Source: Chamaelirium japonicum (lineage: Eukaryota; Streptophyta; Magnoliopsida; Liliales; Melanthiaceae). From it: a DNA stretch of 64,000 nt. The stretch covers positions 97,354,519 to 97,418,518 of the forward strand of contig OX393550.1 in NCBI GenBank assembly GCA_947650365.1. The letters run 5' to 3'. Each line of letters starts with the position of its first letter. Within the stretch, counting starts at the first letter, position 1. The notes beneath the pieces were generated by a model. The model worked only from the letters and a program-made list of their open reading frames with translations. It searched no databases and was not told where the DNA came from. The translations under genes were made by a program, and so were the position numbers. This document shows, in pieces, positions 42,801 to 54,972 of this stretch.

Positions 42801-44687
42801 GCTTATCAGAGTCGCAGCGGAAGCAAAAGAAAGATCCGAAGATCATACGGTGTATGTTACATTATGATTACGCTATAAAACAATCTACATGCAAATCTAT
42901 AATCTTAGAATATGTGCGGACACCCCAGAGGCATACTACGATCTACGGAAGACATGCATGCATCTAGTTAGGTGTTTAGAATCATCATACCTTTTTGGAT
43001 CTATGATCCGGAGATGACGGAACGATGAAGAACCGCACTTGAATGGCAAGGGAAACTGTCGGATAGCACCTTGTCCTTTGCGAATTGAAGAATCCTCGAA
43101 ATCCCGTCTCTGAGTGCAGGGATTACGAGCCGACGGAGGAATCCATTGCGAAGACGATGGCGAGCCGCGAGATTTTCTCCTCCTCTTTCTCCTTTCTTCC
43201 TTCTCCTTCCTTCCTCTTCCTTCTCCCTTCTTCTTCCTCTCTTTTCCTTTGCCGAAACCACAAAGGAGGAGGACTAGGGGGTCGGATTTTTGGAGAAGAG
43301 GGAGAAACCCATAGGGCTAGCTCTCCCCCTCCCTATTTCCTTTATAGGGATAAGGAGGGGCGGTTTTTAGGGATATCCAGTGTCTATCGTGAAGCCTGGA
43401 TGAAAACGCCCTTCACGAAAAGTGGAAAACTGAAAGAGAGACTGAGTGAGGTGCGCTGCTCGGAATCGAGTTCCGTCAGCGCCTATGAGCTCATGGAATT
43501 ATTCCGCTCATTTTAAGATCCATATTTAATGTGTTTTGAGCCATATTTCAATATTTACCAATATACCCCTACGGCCCATAACACACATGAATTAGGTTCT
43601 TAGGCTCCGGGCTTGCGCTCTATCGCGCTACTTCGCATCCAACGTATCCAACTAGGTCAGGGAACAATTCCTATACGCAACGAAAGGGTGGAACCTTCAG
43701 GGTTCGGGATCTCTAGCTCCAACCGGATCCCTGATTAACTGTTCCGGTGACACACCGAAAGTTCCTTTAATCAGCCCTAATCCGATTAACCCGCGTAGCC
43801 ACCCAGAGTGCGACGCGAGTTGAACTCTAGTGATCCTAAATTTATGTTACTCCTTCATAACCCTGTTCTCTACTATACACCGATAATCCTTAGTCCCTCC
43901 TATTACTAGTGCCATGATACGACTCGGGCGGTGGGGAGCACCGTCAGATCCCGATCGATCATCTGACTAGGGTTTGATGACTTATCACCTATAACACCAC
44001 ACACGTTCCGGTGCTATACCTAGCATCCGGAACATCATCAGTCATACTGATAACCACCAGACCTGGGTTAACTGTGTGGACAGATTGACTCATCAAAACG
44101 CACCCATCCAACACTGGACGTCGGATAACCTGTAGGGATTACATGTCACTCAAGCGCCAGCCGGGTAACCCAACGTACCGTGGTATTGGACTATGGAAGG
44201 TTCGCACACGTTGGCACATCAAAGCACCATATAACTGGTTGGCCCAGTGTACATGGTCCCTCAGGGTTAAGGACGGATTATCTATAGTAGTAAGATGGTT
44301 TCTGCACCAGTGTCTGAATTACCGAACTGTGCACCATCTTGGTTCCTGTTCAACACGATCATCGTGCTTAGTCAGGTGAATGGGAATCCCACGTTCTCGT
44401 GGTGGAGACTTCACCATATCCTCTACCTGCCAAAAGCTTGTTCTCGGTGAAGCGACCGGCATCACCTAAGATGTGAACTAGTACTAGGTCTACACAGAAC
44501 TGGTCCACTGGGTCTCCCAAGCTTGGATCCACCATGCGCCTCAGTGGCCTACTGTGTTCCCTAGGGTCTTTTTATTATATGAGTATTATCATATACCAGG
44601 GTAGTATTCTAATGAATGCAATAACCAAAGTCAGCTTTATTAATGTTAATACAGAAATTTCACGCTAAGGACACACGAGCTACAACA
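42800..44687 (-). repeat. Second copia element, 3' LTR
   Basis: On the minus strand the LTR begins TGTTGTAGCTCGTGTGTCC at 44,687, directly after the polypurine tract AAGTGGAAGAT. Its end is near 42,800 (approximate). It resembles the first copia LTR only in patches, so it is a related but distinct family, inserted head to head with it. Confidence 0.6.
43001..43520. other. CT/GA-rich stretch inside the LTR
   Basis: Open frames here on both strands are low-complexity (Ser/Phe/Pro or Glu/Arg) and belong to LTR sequence. Confidence 0.5.
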
Positions 44688-44701
44688 ATCTTCCACTTGG
44701 C

Positions 44702-45485
44702 CTAGCGGGGAACAACAGTCTTAACTCCCATGGCATCCACGTGCTTCTCAAAAGCCTTGGTCGGTAACGCCTTTGTGAAAGGGTCCGCCATGTTATCTGC
44801 AGACGCCACCTGAGTCACTGCAACCTCCCCCTCGCTTCTGCAAGTCCCGGATAATGTAGTATTTCCGCTCGATATGCTTGCTCTTCTGGTGATATCTTGG
44901 CTCCTTGGATTGTGCTACCGCTCCACTATTGTCACAGTAAAGGACAATAGGATCTTGAGCTCTCGGTACGCATCCTAAGTCCGTGAGGAACTTCTTGAGC
45001 CACATCGCCTCCTTAGCTGCTTCGCACGCCGCAACGTACTCAGCCTCTGTCGTCGAATCCGCAATACATCCCTGCTTCACGCTCCTCCAATTGACAGCTC
45101 CTCCTTCTAATGAAAACACAAACCCTGATATCAATCTCCTGGATTCCGGATCTGATGTAAAGTCAGAATCCGTATATCCAATCGGTATCAGTTCTTGTGA
45201 AGAGTAAACTAACTCATAATCTCTCGTCCTACGGAGATACTTGAGTATACTTTTCACAGCAGTCCAGTGCCCTGGACCCGGATTTGACTGATACCTGTCC
45301 ATCATGCCTACTGCATAGCATATATCTGGTCTCGTGCACTGCATGGCATACATCAGACTCTCTATTGCCGAAGCATAAGGTATCTTCTGTATCTCTGCCC
45401 TCTCCTCAGGAGTCTTAGGACCCTGATCCTTGGACAATTTCATTCCATATCTGAATAGAACCAGTCCCTTCTTTAATCTAAGCAA
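44702..45485 (-). pseudogene. Second copia element, RT end and RNase H, truncated
   Basis: From 45,485 the frame reads KIPYASAIESLMYAM, CTRPDICYAVG, then the RNase H: GYTDSDFTSDPESRR, GGAVNWRSVKQGC, TTEAEYVAACEAAKEAMWLK and LYCDNSGAVA. An extra G in a G run near 44,826 shifts the frame. Beyond it the usual C-terminus continues (VASADNMADPFTKALP ... MGVK). Everything upstream of the RT end is missing: the element stops abruptly at about 45,485 against the DUF1985 gene. Confidence 0.85.
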
Positions 45486-46568
45486 TTAAAAACCCGTATA
45501 CTTATTTTATTGGAATTCACAATATCATTTATTCTTTGGTGTGACGATGCTCTTATGTCATACCAATTGAGTAGTCTCGGCCACCTTGGATGCTCAAGCA
45601 TCATGGCACATACACTCCCCAGTTGGGGAATCCGTTCGAATGTCCATGCCTATAGCAAATAATTAAAGAAAAATTAATACAAATATCATACAATAGATAT
45701 TATGAATTGTTTATGTATAGAATAATACCTGTAAAATGTACATGCATCCAAAAATATTATACTTTGGTGGCCACTTTGTAACATTTACTGCACCTTCAAG
45801 CCCAGCTATGATATGGCTATAACAGAGGTTACCCCAAGGGTAACTATTGAAACTGTCCAAATCATCCACCAATCTCAAATATCTTTCCGGTACGATCACA
45901 TTCTTGTTGCTGCCAAGAATGATACTTTCCAAAATAAGTACCAAAGAAAGTTTTATTGCATCATTTGAAACTGCAATTGCTATGATTGAAGCCATTAAGG
46001 AGGCCTGAGTAGCCCCGCGTGGAAAGTATCTACTTCTCAAGTTGTCTGACTCTATCTCTAGTATCGGATGAGGAGGCCCAAGACAATACCGGAGTCCAGA
46101 AACTAAAGAAAACTCCAACGGCGAGAAGGAAATAATATGACCATCCAAATTAAACTTCAGACCACCTAAGTGTCTTTGCCACAAATAATGAATGACACTA
46201 AGGGAAATCATAGCTCGTGCACTGCGTCTCCAATCAAATAAGAAACCAAAACAATTCTTTTTCATCCTATCTATTATATCTGTAGAATTGTTTTTTGTAT
46301 CCATTGACTTGAAGTGCTCCTCAATTTCATTAAGGTATTTAATGTTGTTCCTTGCAGAAGCTTTACCAAAATACCTCAATCTATCACTTAGCTCTGTGAC
46401 CACTTTCTTTTCTTCAATATTCTCTCTCTCTTCTATCTTTCTTTTCTTTTTCTTTACTTCAATAGTTTGTGTAATCATACCGGACATGTCCCCCTCCATA
46501 GAAGCATATGCAGGGTCCCTATCACCACGTACACGAGAACGCCCACGACCACGGTTTCTCTTAACCAT
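45486..46568 (-). CDS. DUF1985-domain transposon gene, two exons, 3'-truncated
   Basis: Exon 1 (46,568-45,729, 280 codons) starts MVKRNRGRGRSRVRGD. It has a Lys/Glu-rich stretch and then the DUF1985 pattern: SVIHYLWQRHLGGLKFNLDG, SFSPLEFSLVSGL and LILESIILGSN...YLRLVDDLDSFNSYPWG. A 79-bp GT-AG intron (CAG|GTATTA; GCTATAG|GCATGG) leads in phase 0 to exon 2 (45,649 to about 45,486), AWTFERIPQLG through NDIVNSNK. The frame then runs into copia sequence and stops. In plants this domain is commonly found with Ulp1-type proteases in CACTA or Mutator-like elements. No protease remains here. ATTTACAG just before the ATG could be a splice acceptor, so an upstream exon is possible. Confidence 0.8.
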
Positions 46569-46829
46569 CTGTAAATAAAATAACAAAGATACAATAAATT
46601 AAATGAGGTCTCAATAAAATATATATATGAAAATTTGGATGACATATGGACGAAACAATACATAAAATATAGACGAAACTACTATTAGTTATTCTCCAAA
46701 TACGAAAATACTGTAAGCTTTGTTTGAAGAGAATTGATATCTAAGATTAGTCTTCGGAGATATAAACCCAATGCTTGGGGATATGATGTTTTTGACTACT
46801 TACATGTTTGAAGAGAATCTACATATGGT

Positions 46830-46880
46830 TTTTTATTGATTTAGAGAAGACTTATGATAGAGTACTACCAAATGTAATAT
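46830..46880 (+). pseudogene. LINE reverse transcriptase scrap
   Basis: WFFIDLEKTYDRVLP matches the LINE RT motif FIDLEKAYDRVPR. Only about 16 residues are recognisable, just before the 91-bp array. Confidence 0.5.
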
Positions 46881-46891
46881 GTTGCTAATAT

Positions 46892-47631
46892 ACCTTACAT
46901 TCAAAAAAAATTATAAAGAAAGAAAACATAGACGAAATTTATGATTTCGTCTAATTTTCGTCCAACTTTCGTCTCACAGCTCAATGCCAGTCTCGGGCAA
47001 GACTGACTGTGATTTTTCGGCAACGAAACATAGCCGAAATTTGTTATTTCGTCCAATTTTCGTCCAACTTTCGTCACACAGCTCAATGCAAGTCTCGGAC
47101 AGAACTGACTATGATTTTTCGGCGACAAAAACTAGATGAAATTTGTTATTTTGTTCGATTTTCGTCATACAGGCCATAGCCAGTCTCAGCCAGAACTGAC
47201 TGTGATTTTTCGGCGACGAAAACTAGACGAAATTTGTTATTTCATCCGATTTTCGTCAAACAGACCATAGCCAGTCTCTGCCAGAACTGACTGTGATTTT
47301 TCGGTGACAAAAACTAGACGAAATTTGTTATTTCGTCCGATTTTCGTCAAATAGACCATAGCCAGTCTCTGCCAGAACTGACTGTGATTTTTCGGCGACG
47401 AAAACTAGACGAAATTTGTTATTTCGTCCGATTTTCGTCATACAGCCCATAGCCAGTCTTGGCCAGAACTGACTGTGATTTTTCGGCGATGCAAACTAGA
47501 CGAAATTTGTTATTTCGTCTGATTTTCGTCTCACAGCCCAAAGCCAGTCCCGGGCAGAAATGACTGTGATTTTTTTTGCGATGAAAACTGAACGAAACTT
47601 GTTATTTCGTCGGATTTTTTGAATGTAAGGT
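46892..47631. mobile_element. 91-bp tandem array bounded by a 17-bp inverted repeat
   Basis: ACCTTACATTCAAAAAA at 46,892-46,908 is perfectly inverted at 47,615-47,631. Between them about seven units recur with 91-bp spacing (GACTGTGATTTTTCGG at 47,198, 47,289, 47,380, 47,471, 47,562; the first two intervals are 102 and 91 bp). Each unit contains the dyad GACGAAAT-TTGTT-ATTTCGTC. GACGAAA/TTTCGTC motifs of this kind are common in the subterminal regions of plant CACTA elements. Confidence 0.7.
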
Positions 47632-47639
47632 TTAGAAAC

Positions 47640-48109
47640 ACTATATTTCTTTACTTTAAAACACTATACCTTACCAAATTCGAAAAAATATCATATCACA
47701 ATGTCGGATAATTAAAAAAACTAAATTATATGAAAATATAGGGCTAAGATTTGGGTCTATAGAGCATACCTTGGCAAGGCAAGCTAAATCCGACGAAGCC
47801 TGAACGATGAAGCCTCGGCGACGAAGCCTCAACGACGAAGCCTCAGCAACTGTTGAAGTTGACGCCGGTCCGACGAACCTCGACGACGGTTGATCGTGAC
47901 GAACCCTCGACGACAAACCCTCGACGAAAAGCGGGATTTTGGAAGCCGGTTGAGTTGGAGGTGGTCAGACGCAGCCTCGATGAAGGTTGTTCGTGACGAA
48001 AACAAGGCGAAAGGCTCGATTTCTCTCAAACTGGTAAGAAACCAAGTTACCCAGCCACGATAGGTTTTTACAGTGGTAAGGGTCAATATGTCTTTTTACC
48101 TGTTTAGTG
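47640..48109 (-). other. Probable 5' part of the DUF1985 transposon
   Basis: The minus strand reads Arg/Ser-rich frames from GACGAAGCCTC-like short repeats (47,790-48,000). At 48,105-48,109 the plus strand has TAGTG, that is CACTA on the minus strand, a possible element terminus. No partner end is available because the other side is cut by the copia element, so the boundary is tentative. Confidence 0.3.
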
Positions 48110-48327
48110 TCACCGTGCGACCTGTTTCCCACGTGCTGGTGGCCATTTTCGTTCAGATTTCTTGACGGGGTCCATTCTCAACAATAGTTGAGAGTTGGTG
48201 GTCATTTCGGTAAAAGCTTCAGAAGAGAAACCAATTCCCCACACCCAACACCTCACCAGTGCCCATTTCAAATCAGTTCTGAAAACAAGAAAAAACTGCC
48301 GCAGATTTCTCTGAAATCCTCTCCAAC

Positions 48328-48338
48328 TATATAAAAAA
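48328..48338 (+). promoter_or_regulatory. TATA box of the DUF1677 gene
   Basis: CTATATAAAAA lies 122 bp before the ATG at 48,460, followed by a C/T-rich leader. A CCACGTGC G-box-like site is at about 48,129. Only about 350 bp separate the ATG from transposon-like sequence upstream. Confidence 0.65.
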
Positions 48339-48459
48339 AAACCCTCCTCCTCCAACCCAAAGGCCTCCCCCCCCCCCAAACCGACCACTACTCATCCCAT
48401 TCAAGCTTCAACACAGTCTGCACAATCAAAGGCCTAGCCATTAGATACCACCATCAGCC

Positions 48460-48816
48460 ATGGATGTCGAGTCGGCGAAATGCGAGTGCTGCGGCCTGAG
48501 AGAGGACTGCACCCAGGACTACATCAGTGGGGTGAAGGCCAGCTTCGACGGGCGATGGTTGTGCGGTCTGTGCGCAGAGGCGGTGAGGGACGAAGCCAGT
48601 GGGGGGAGGCGGAAGGGGTACGGGACGGAGGAGGCCGTGAAGGCGCACATGTCCTTCTGCCGGAAGTTCAGGTCAAATCCGGCGGTCAGGGTGGCCGACG
48701 GGATGCGGCAGATGCTTCGGAGGAGGTCGGGGGAGATGTCGGCCGCGCGGGTGCCCTCCGAAAAGTTCTGGAGGCCGGCGAGTGCAGCCCAAGTGGAGGA
48801 TGGTTCACTCTCTTGA
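48460..48816 (+). CDS. DUF1677 family protein, complete, single exon
   Basis: The 118-aa protein is the only complete conserved host gene here. It carries the family's cysteine pattern: KCECCGLREDCT (C8, C10, C11, C17), FDGRWLCGLCAEAVRDE (C35, C38) and AHMSFCRKFRSNPAVRVADG (H63, C67), then MRQMLRRRS. Cys/His spacing suggests metal binding, but the biochemical role is unknown. The start is the first ATG after the TATA box and sits directly before the conserved region. Codons are strongly GC-rich at third positions, unlike the A/T-rich flanks. The C-terminal tail (SEKFWRPASAAQVEDGSLS) is less conserved in the family. Confidence 0.92.
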   Translation: MDVESAKCECCGLREDCTQDYISGVKASFDGRWLCGLCAEAVRDEASGGRRKGYGTEEAVKAHMSFCRKFRSNPAVRVADGMRQMLRRRSGEMSAARVPSEKFWRPASAAQVEDGSLS

Positions 48817-49299
48817 TATGGGACTAGCTTTGGAATGGAATAATGGTAGCCTCTTTGGTTTTTTACTTCATCTCTCTATGGTTGTGGAGAGAGGATTTGA
48901 TCTAATTGGAGCTTTTAGGCCTTCATAGATTTATTCAAGTTTTGTTAGAACTTATAAACTCCTAATTAATTGCTCAATCTTTTTTTTCTCAAATTTTGAT
49001 TCATTTCTCTCATTCTTTTATTTTATTTTATTTTTTTTGTGAAATCCCTCTAAGCTTTGCTCATTCAATGTGTTTGCTCTCTAGTTACCACTGAGAGGGC
49101 TCGAAGATTGTTAAAGAACCATTAAGGTCTTGATTCACAGTCCGTAGCCTCTACCTCAGCACTCATGTCCTTACCACATGGCCCTTCACACATATCTGGC
49201 ACACGCAGTGTTATGTTAATGTTCGCTTCTTTCTATGGATAGTTCTCTATTACCATACCCTTACAACTGATAACCTAGCTCGTAGAGGTATCTCTACAT
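48817..49299. other. 3' region of the DUF1677 gene and intergenic sequence
   Basis: T-rich 3' sequence with AATAATGG right after the stop as a possible poly(A) element. No other gene is seen. Confidence 0.4.
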
Positions 49300-49515
49300 C
49301 ACACACTTGCCCCTTTGGTACACAACCGTCCATTGATCATATTTTTCTCCTATGCTCACAGAGCCAGTTTCTTTGGCTTAAAACCTTTGGTGTTCTTGGA
49401 GACAGGAGCACATACCACGCCAATTTCTGATTGCATGGGATAGGAGTGTAGCCAGTCTGTTATGGTGTATCTGGCTTGAGTGGAACGCGAGGCTGTTCAG
49501 AAACCTTTAGAAGCG
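49300..49515 (+). pseudogene. LINE RT C-terminal (zf-RVT) remnant
   Basis: CPFGTQPSIDHIFLLCSQSQ, then WCIWLEWNARLFRN, matches the cysteine-containing C-terminal region of plant LINE reverse transcriptases (SxDHLFFxC ... WLERNxRxF). Frame changes and stops separate the pieces. Confidence 0.65.
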
Positions 49516-50130
49516 TTTTTTCTTTTTTGTTCATTCGAAGGGGAATGTCACAATCGGACCTTCAAGAGGCACCACATGCCGGCGCAAACCAAGAACCGCC
49601 ACACCGATGGAGAGTACAGGAGGCCCAAGGCACCTTGACCACAAATCCACAATAGGCCACACCGGCAAAACAATAAGCAACGCCCTAGGTGTCGCAGACC
49701 ACAGCTCCGCCGCACCAACCAGAGCAAACACAAAGCCGCCACTCCGACGGGAGATACACAGGATTACAACAAAAAGCCCTAAAAAAATCTCCAAAACTCA
49801 AAGCCAAACCATAATTACACAGCTCCGAGGGGGACAAAACCTTGATCTACTGTCAGTAGAAAAGAGGTGAGGACTCGCGAATCCTCGATCCACCGCTGCC
49901 ATCACGCACCGCAGGGATACACATCGCCGAGCTATGGAGGGGCAAAAAGACCCTTCACTAGAACATCCCCCACAGGCGCCGAGGCCTAGATATCTACTCC
50001 CACAGCCACCGTCGGACGCCACTACCCTGGGCCGCCTTGAACGACGAATTCGAGGAGGGAGGGTCGCATCACCCCAGAGTGATGAAAACAAAACGCCGGC
50101 GATAGAGGAGAGCCCCCCCTAATCACAAGG
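49516..50130 (-). mobile_element. Possible minus-strand retroposon with T-rich end
   Basis: A TTTTTTCTTTTTT tract at about 49,520 could be the poly-A tail of a minus-strand retroposon covering this Pro/Arg-rich, weakly coding stretch. I found no target duplication, so this is tentative. Confidence 0.3.
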
Positions 50131-50921
50131 GGAGGGAAGGGGCACCAGATCCACTGCTCAAGGATCAGAAGTCAATTGAGGATATCTTCCTGGATGCAGG
50201 CAGACAAGCTAGCCTCTGGCGAGAGTTATAACAAATTTTTTTGGGGGCCTCCTTGCAAAGAGCTACTTGTTTATGTAAGACTGTCAATTGGGCTGGGCTA
50301 TCCCAAAACCCGCTTGTTCGGTCCGAAAAATTTGGACCGAGCTTTATGTGAGCTTGGGTTGGACTGAGCTTGGATATGATTTTAATCCCGAACTTGAGTT
50401 CGGGCTGAGTTTGGACCGTGTTAAGATCGGCCCGTTTTAAGATCGAACCCGAAATAGTAAGGGTGTATTAGTTTATTAAATCATCCCATCTCGATATATT
50501 TTACTTATTTAGAAGATAAAGTTATACACAAGTTAGTTTTTATTGAGAGTACCTATTGTTTAGAATGTCATAGCCTTTTAGTGAGATGTGTTGTTACTTA
50601 TAAATTGTTGGAGCATACTGAATATCATTTTTTCATGAGTTTTTCTCTCACAATGTTCTTATTCGGCCTGGCCCTAACTCGGTCTGAAGTCCGAGAAGTA
50701 AAATGGACTGAATTTGGGCTGAACATGATGGTAAAACTTTGGGCCGAGTTCAGACTTGGGAGGGCCACCTAGAGTTTGGGTTGGGTTTGGACAGACCTTG
50801 ACCAATCCATCCTTGCCCGATAGACATGCCTATGTCTATGTGATGTTTTTGTGTTGCTTTTTGCTTGTATCTTACATGATGTACTATGTTTTAATCCCAC
50901 TTTGCATTTACCCATCAAGAG
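50131..50921. other. Non-coding stretch
   Basis: Contains GGGCTGGGCT/CCCGAACTTGAG-type repeats (50,280-50,800) that look like a non-autonomous DNA element. The ends could not be fixed. Confidence 0.35.
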
Positions 50922-51274
50922 TGTTGGGATTTAGTAGCACATCAGCTGGAGATAGGCAACGATTGTCCTCATATACGGTTATACTCTCTAGTGGACCTCC
51001 CCCTTACAAATGATATCAAAGCCCAGGTCGGCCCAAGCTCGTGCTGATTTGGTAGACGTTGGGTGTGTTTGCTTTCGCACCCCAGGCCTCCACGCCGGCG
51101 CTCGTGTCTCTTGAGCGCCAAATACTCAATTAGTCCCTTGAACCCACATGAGGTGGAGTTGGCTTCTCCCCCAGGCCTTAGTGGGACGGAAAGATTTGTT
51201 GGGATTTAGTCCCACATCAGTTGGGGACAGGCAACGATCTTCCTCATATACCCTCTTGTGAACCTTCCCTTACG
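50922..51274 (+). mobile_element. TRIM (miniature LTR retrotransposon)
   Basis: Direct repeats TGTTGGGATTTAGT... at 50,922-51,008 (87 bp) and 51,197-51,274 flank about 190 bp with no ORF. TGATATCAAAGCC follows the first repeat by two bases and matches the initiator-Met-tRNA primer-binding site TGGTATCAGAGCC with two changes. GGGACGGAAAGAT before the second repeat can act as the polypurine tract. Confidence 0.75.
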
Positions 51275-52649
<1,375 letters not shown>

Positions 52650-53265
52650 TGTGGGTGCAAAAATTGTACCGGACCGGATCAGAGCGGCATGGGCCCGCGC
52701 AACGGCCCAAGTGAGTAAGCCCGCCCGGGTGCATGGGCCCCCTCTACGAGGCTCGCAGATCAAGCCCTCCCCCTTATTGGGCCCGAACAACGGCCCAATA
52801 AGGGCCCAGCAAGGAGGCCCAGAACCAGTGCCACGTCATCATCGCCACGTCATCACTGCCAAATCGGGCACGTGCCTACGCTATAAAAGGACCCCCAAGG
52901 CATCCAGGAAGGGGGTGGGTCATTCAATCAGGGACGAAGAGGGATTCCAGATCCAGAGCCAGAGCCCTCTATTCTCCCCACCTTGTTCTCTTCTAGTTGC
53001 TCCGTGCAACCCCACTGTACGAAGCTTCTCTCGGCCTGTCGAGAGAACGCTCAACCCTTTATATTCAAATTATAGTGAAGATCAGGTGGTACCTCTCGCC
53101 CGGAGACGTAGGTCGTAAGACCGAACTCCATCACCAATCCTTGTGTCATCGCTCTTTACTCTCTCTATCTATTCTCCCATCTCTCTAACTCTACAAACAA
53201 TCCAATTCAATCAAGGCTGTGGGGTGGGATTCTCGATCAAGGCGGCTCGGAAATTTCCCCCCACA
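52650..53265 (+). repeat. 5' LTR of a gag-only Ty3/gypsy-like element
   Basis: 616 bp bounded by TGTGGGTG...CCCCCCACA, with the TATA box CTATAAAAGG at 52,881. The primer-binding site follows after five bases. No 3' partner was recognised before the window ends. Confidence 0.75.
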
Positions 53266-53270
53266 ATCTT

Positions 53271-53288
53271 TGGCGCCGTCTGTGGGAT
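53271..53288 (+). other. Primer-binding site of the gag-only element
   Basis: TGGCGCCGTCTGTGGGAT directly after the LTR. A TGGCGCC start is common in plant gypsy elements. Confidence 0.8.
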
Positions 53289-54967
53289 ATCGTTAGAGGT
53301 CTTACCCACACCTCTACCGACTCCTATTCAACTTGCGGTGACGAGCCACAAGTCCTCATCCAAATCAACATCAACGCCATCATCACGCCGACATCAACAC
53401 GCTCGATGGTGAAGGCCAGCACTAACCCACCAAAGGCGGGTGCTAAACGAACAAACGATATGCTGATCGAAGAAGAACAAGAAGTCTCGGTTGCAACCAA
53501 CCGAAAAAATGTTCGGGAACGACTGGGCCGCAAGGCAGCCTTCCAGAAGGGCACAGCGATCGGCGAGACCCATCATCCCCGAGGCGTCGGTCCGGCAAAG
53601 AACCTGTTATTCAAGGGAACGAGCCTCAGGCTACATATGAGATCTCGGCTGCTGACTTCCAGCTGTTAAATCTCATCAAGAAGAATGCGGCCCTCGAACA
53701 AGAGAGAGACTCCTTGAAGAAAGCAGCTGAGAGGGCGGGGGTTATGATCCTCAACTCTCCCGCTATGACTGAAGGCCCACTGAAGACTCACCCAGCTGCG
53801 AGTCATCATCTTGAAGAACCATATGTGCCGCGGATCGAGAGGCGTCAGGTATCCACACAAGCACCAAGGCAAACGGTGTGGGATCGCCTCGATGTCGACG
53901 GTGCACTAAGTTATCGCCGAGAAGGATCGCCTCAGTCAACAAGGTCCACTGGACGTTCTATCCCTCCGCACATGAAAGCAACAAATGCCCGCGAGCTGCT
54001 CAACCGATTAAGGCATACCGCCGACATGGGACGCCGTCATCAAGACCGTAGACAGCTAATCACCTCGGTGGGGCCACTGCATCCTCAGGTTCTAGTAACC
54101 CCATTTCCTATGGGTTGGCGAACACCGAGCCTGCCAAAGTTTAACTGCATCAAGGGAGACCCTGCTCTCCATATCCTAGCCTACAAGCAGGCCCTGACGT
54201 CGTATGAGTATGAGAATCATATCCTTTGTCGTATGTTCGCGGGAAGTCTCGAGGGACCTGCCCTCGACTGGTACCACACGCTGCCTACCGGTACGGTGGC
54301 CACATTCAAAGAGTTGGCTGAACTTTTCATGGACCATTATCGGCTAAACTTAAAGCCGAAAAAGAAGCTGGATATACTCTACCGGCTGAAGATGGGCTCC
54401 GATGAGTCTCTAAGGAGCTTCATGATGAGGTTTCGTAATGAGCACTCTGAGCTCACCGATCGGTCCCAGAATGAGGAGGCCATCATGCTGGCATTTCAGA
54501 ATGCTATCCGGCCAGAGCTCCACGTCTACACCGACTTCATCCAGTACCCTCCCAGTACCTTAGAGGCAATGTTCAAGCGCGTACAGCGGGAGATAGAGGT
54601 GGAAGACAATCAGCAGGCCAGAAGACTACGCGAGCCCCGCGAGTCTCGTGACTCCCGACATAAGAAAGATGATGAAGCTCCTAATGAAGCACGCTACAAG
54701 AAGTCTGCCCATGCTGCGTCCGACCAAAAGGCCCAGGCCAAAAGGTACAATGAAGATCCAAAAACCCCTCCAGCAGAAAAGAGGCGAACTCCAAGGGAGC
54801 AAAGGGTGTTCACTTAGCTGAACACCTCCATTGAAGACATCTTCGCCTACTTACAGAACGAGCCCTTTTGCAAGTGGCCACAGCCTCTCTCTCCAAATTC
54901 CGACCAGGCGGGAGATACGACAGCCTACTGTGAGTTTCATCGCATCCATGGCCACCCAACCTCTACA

Positions 54968-54972
54968 TGTCG
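54968..54972. repeat. Target duplication TGTCG (left) of the solo LTR
   Basis: Repeated at 59,063-59,067. Confidence 0.9.
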
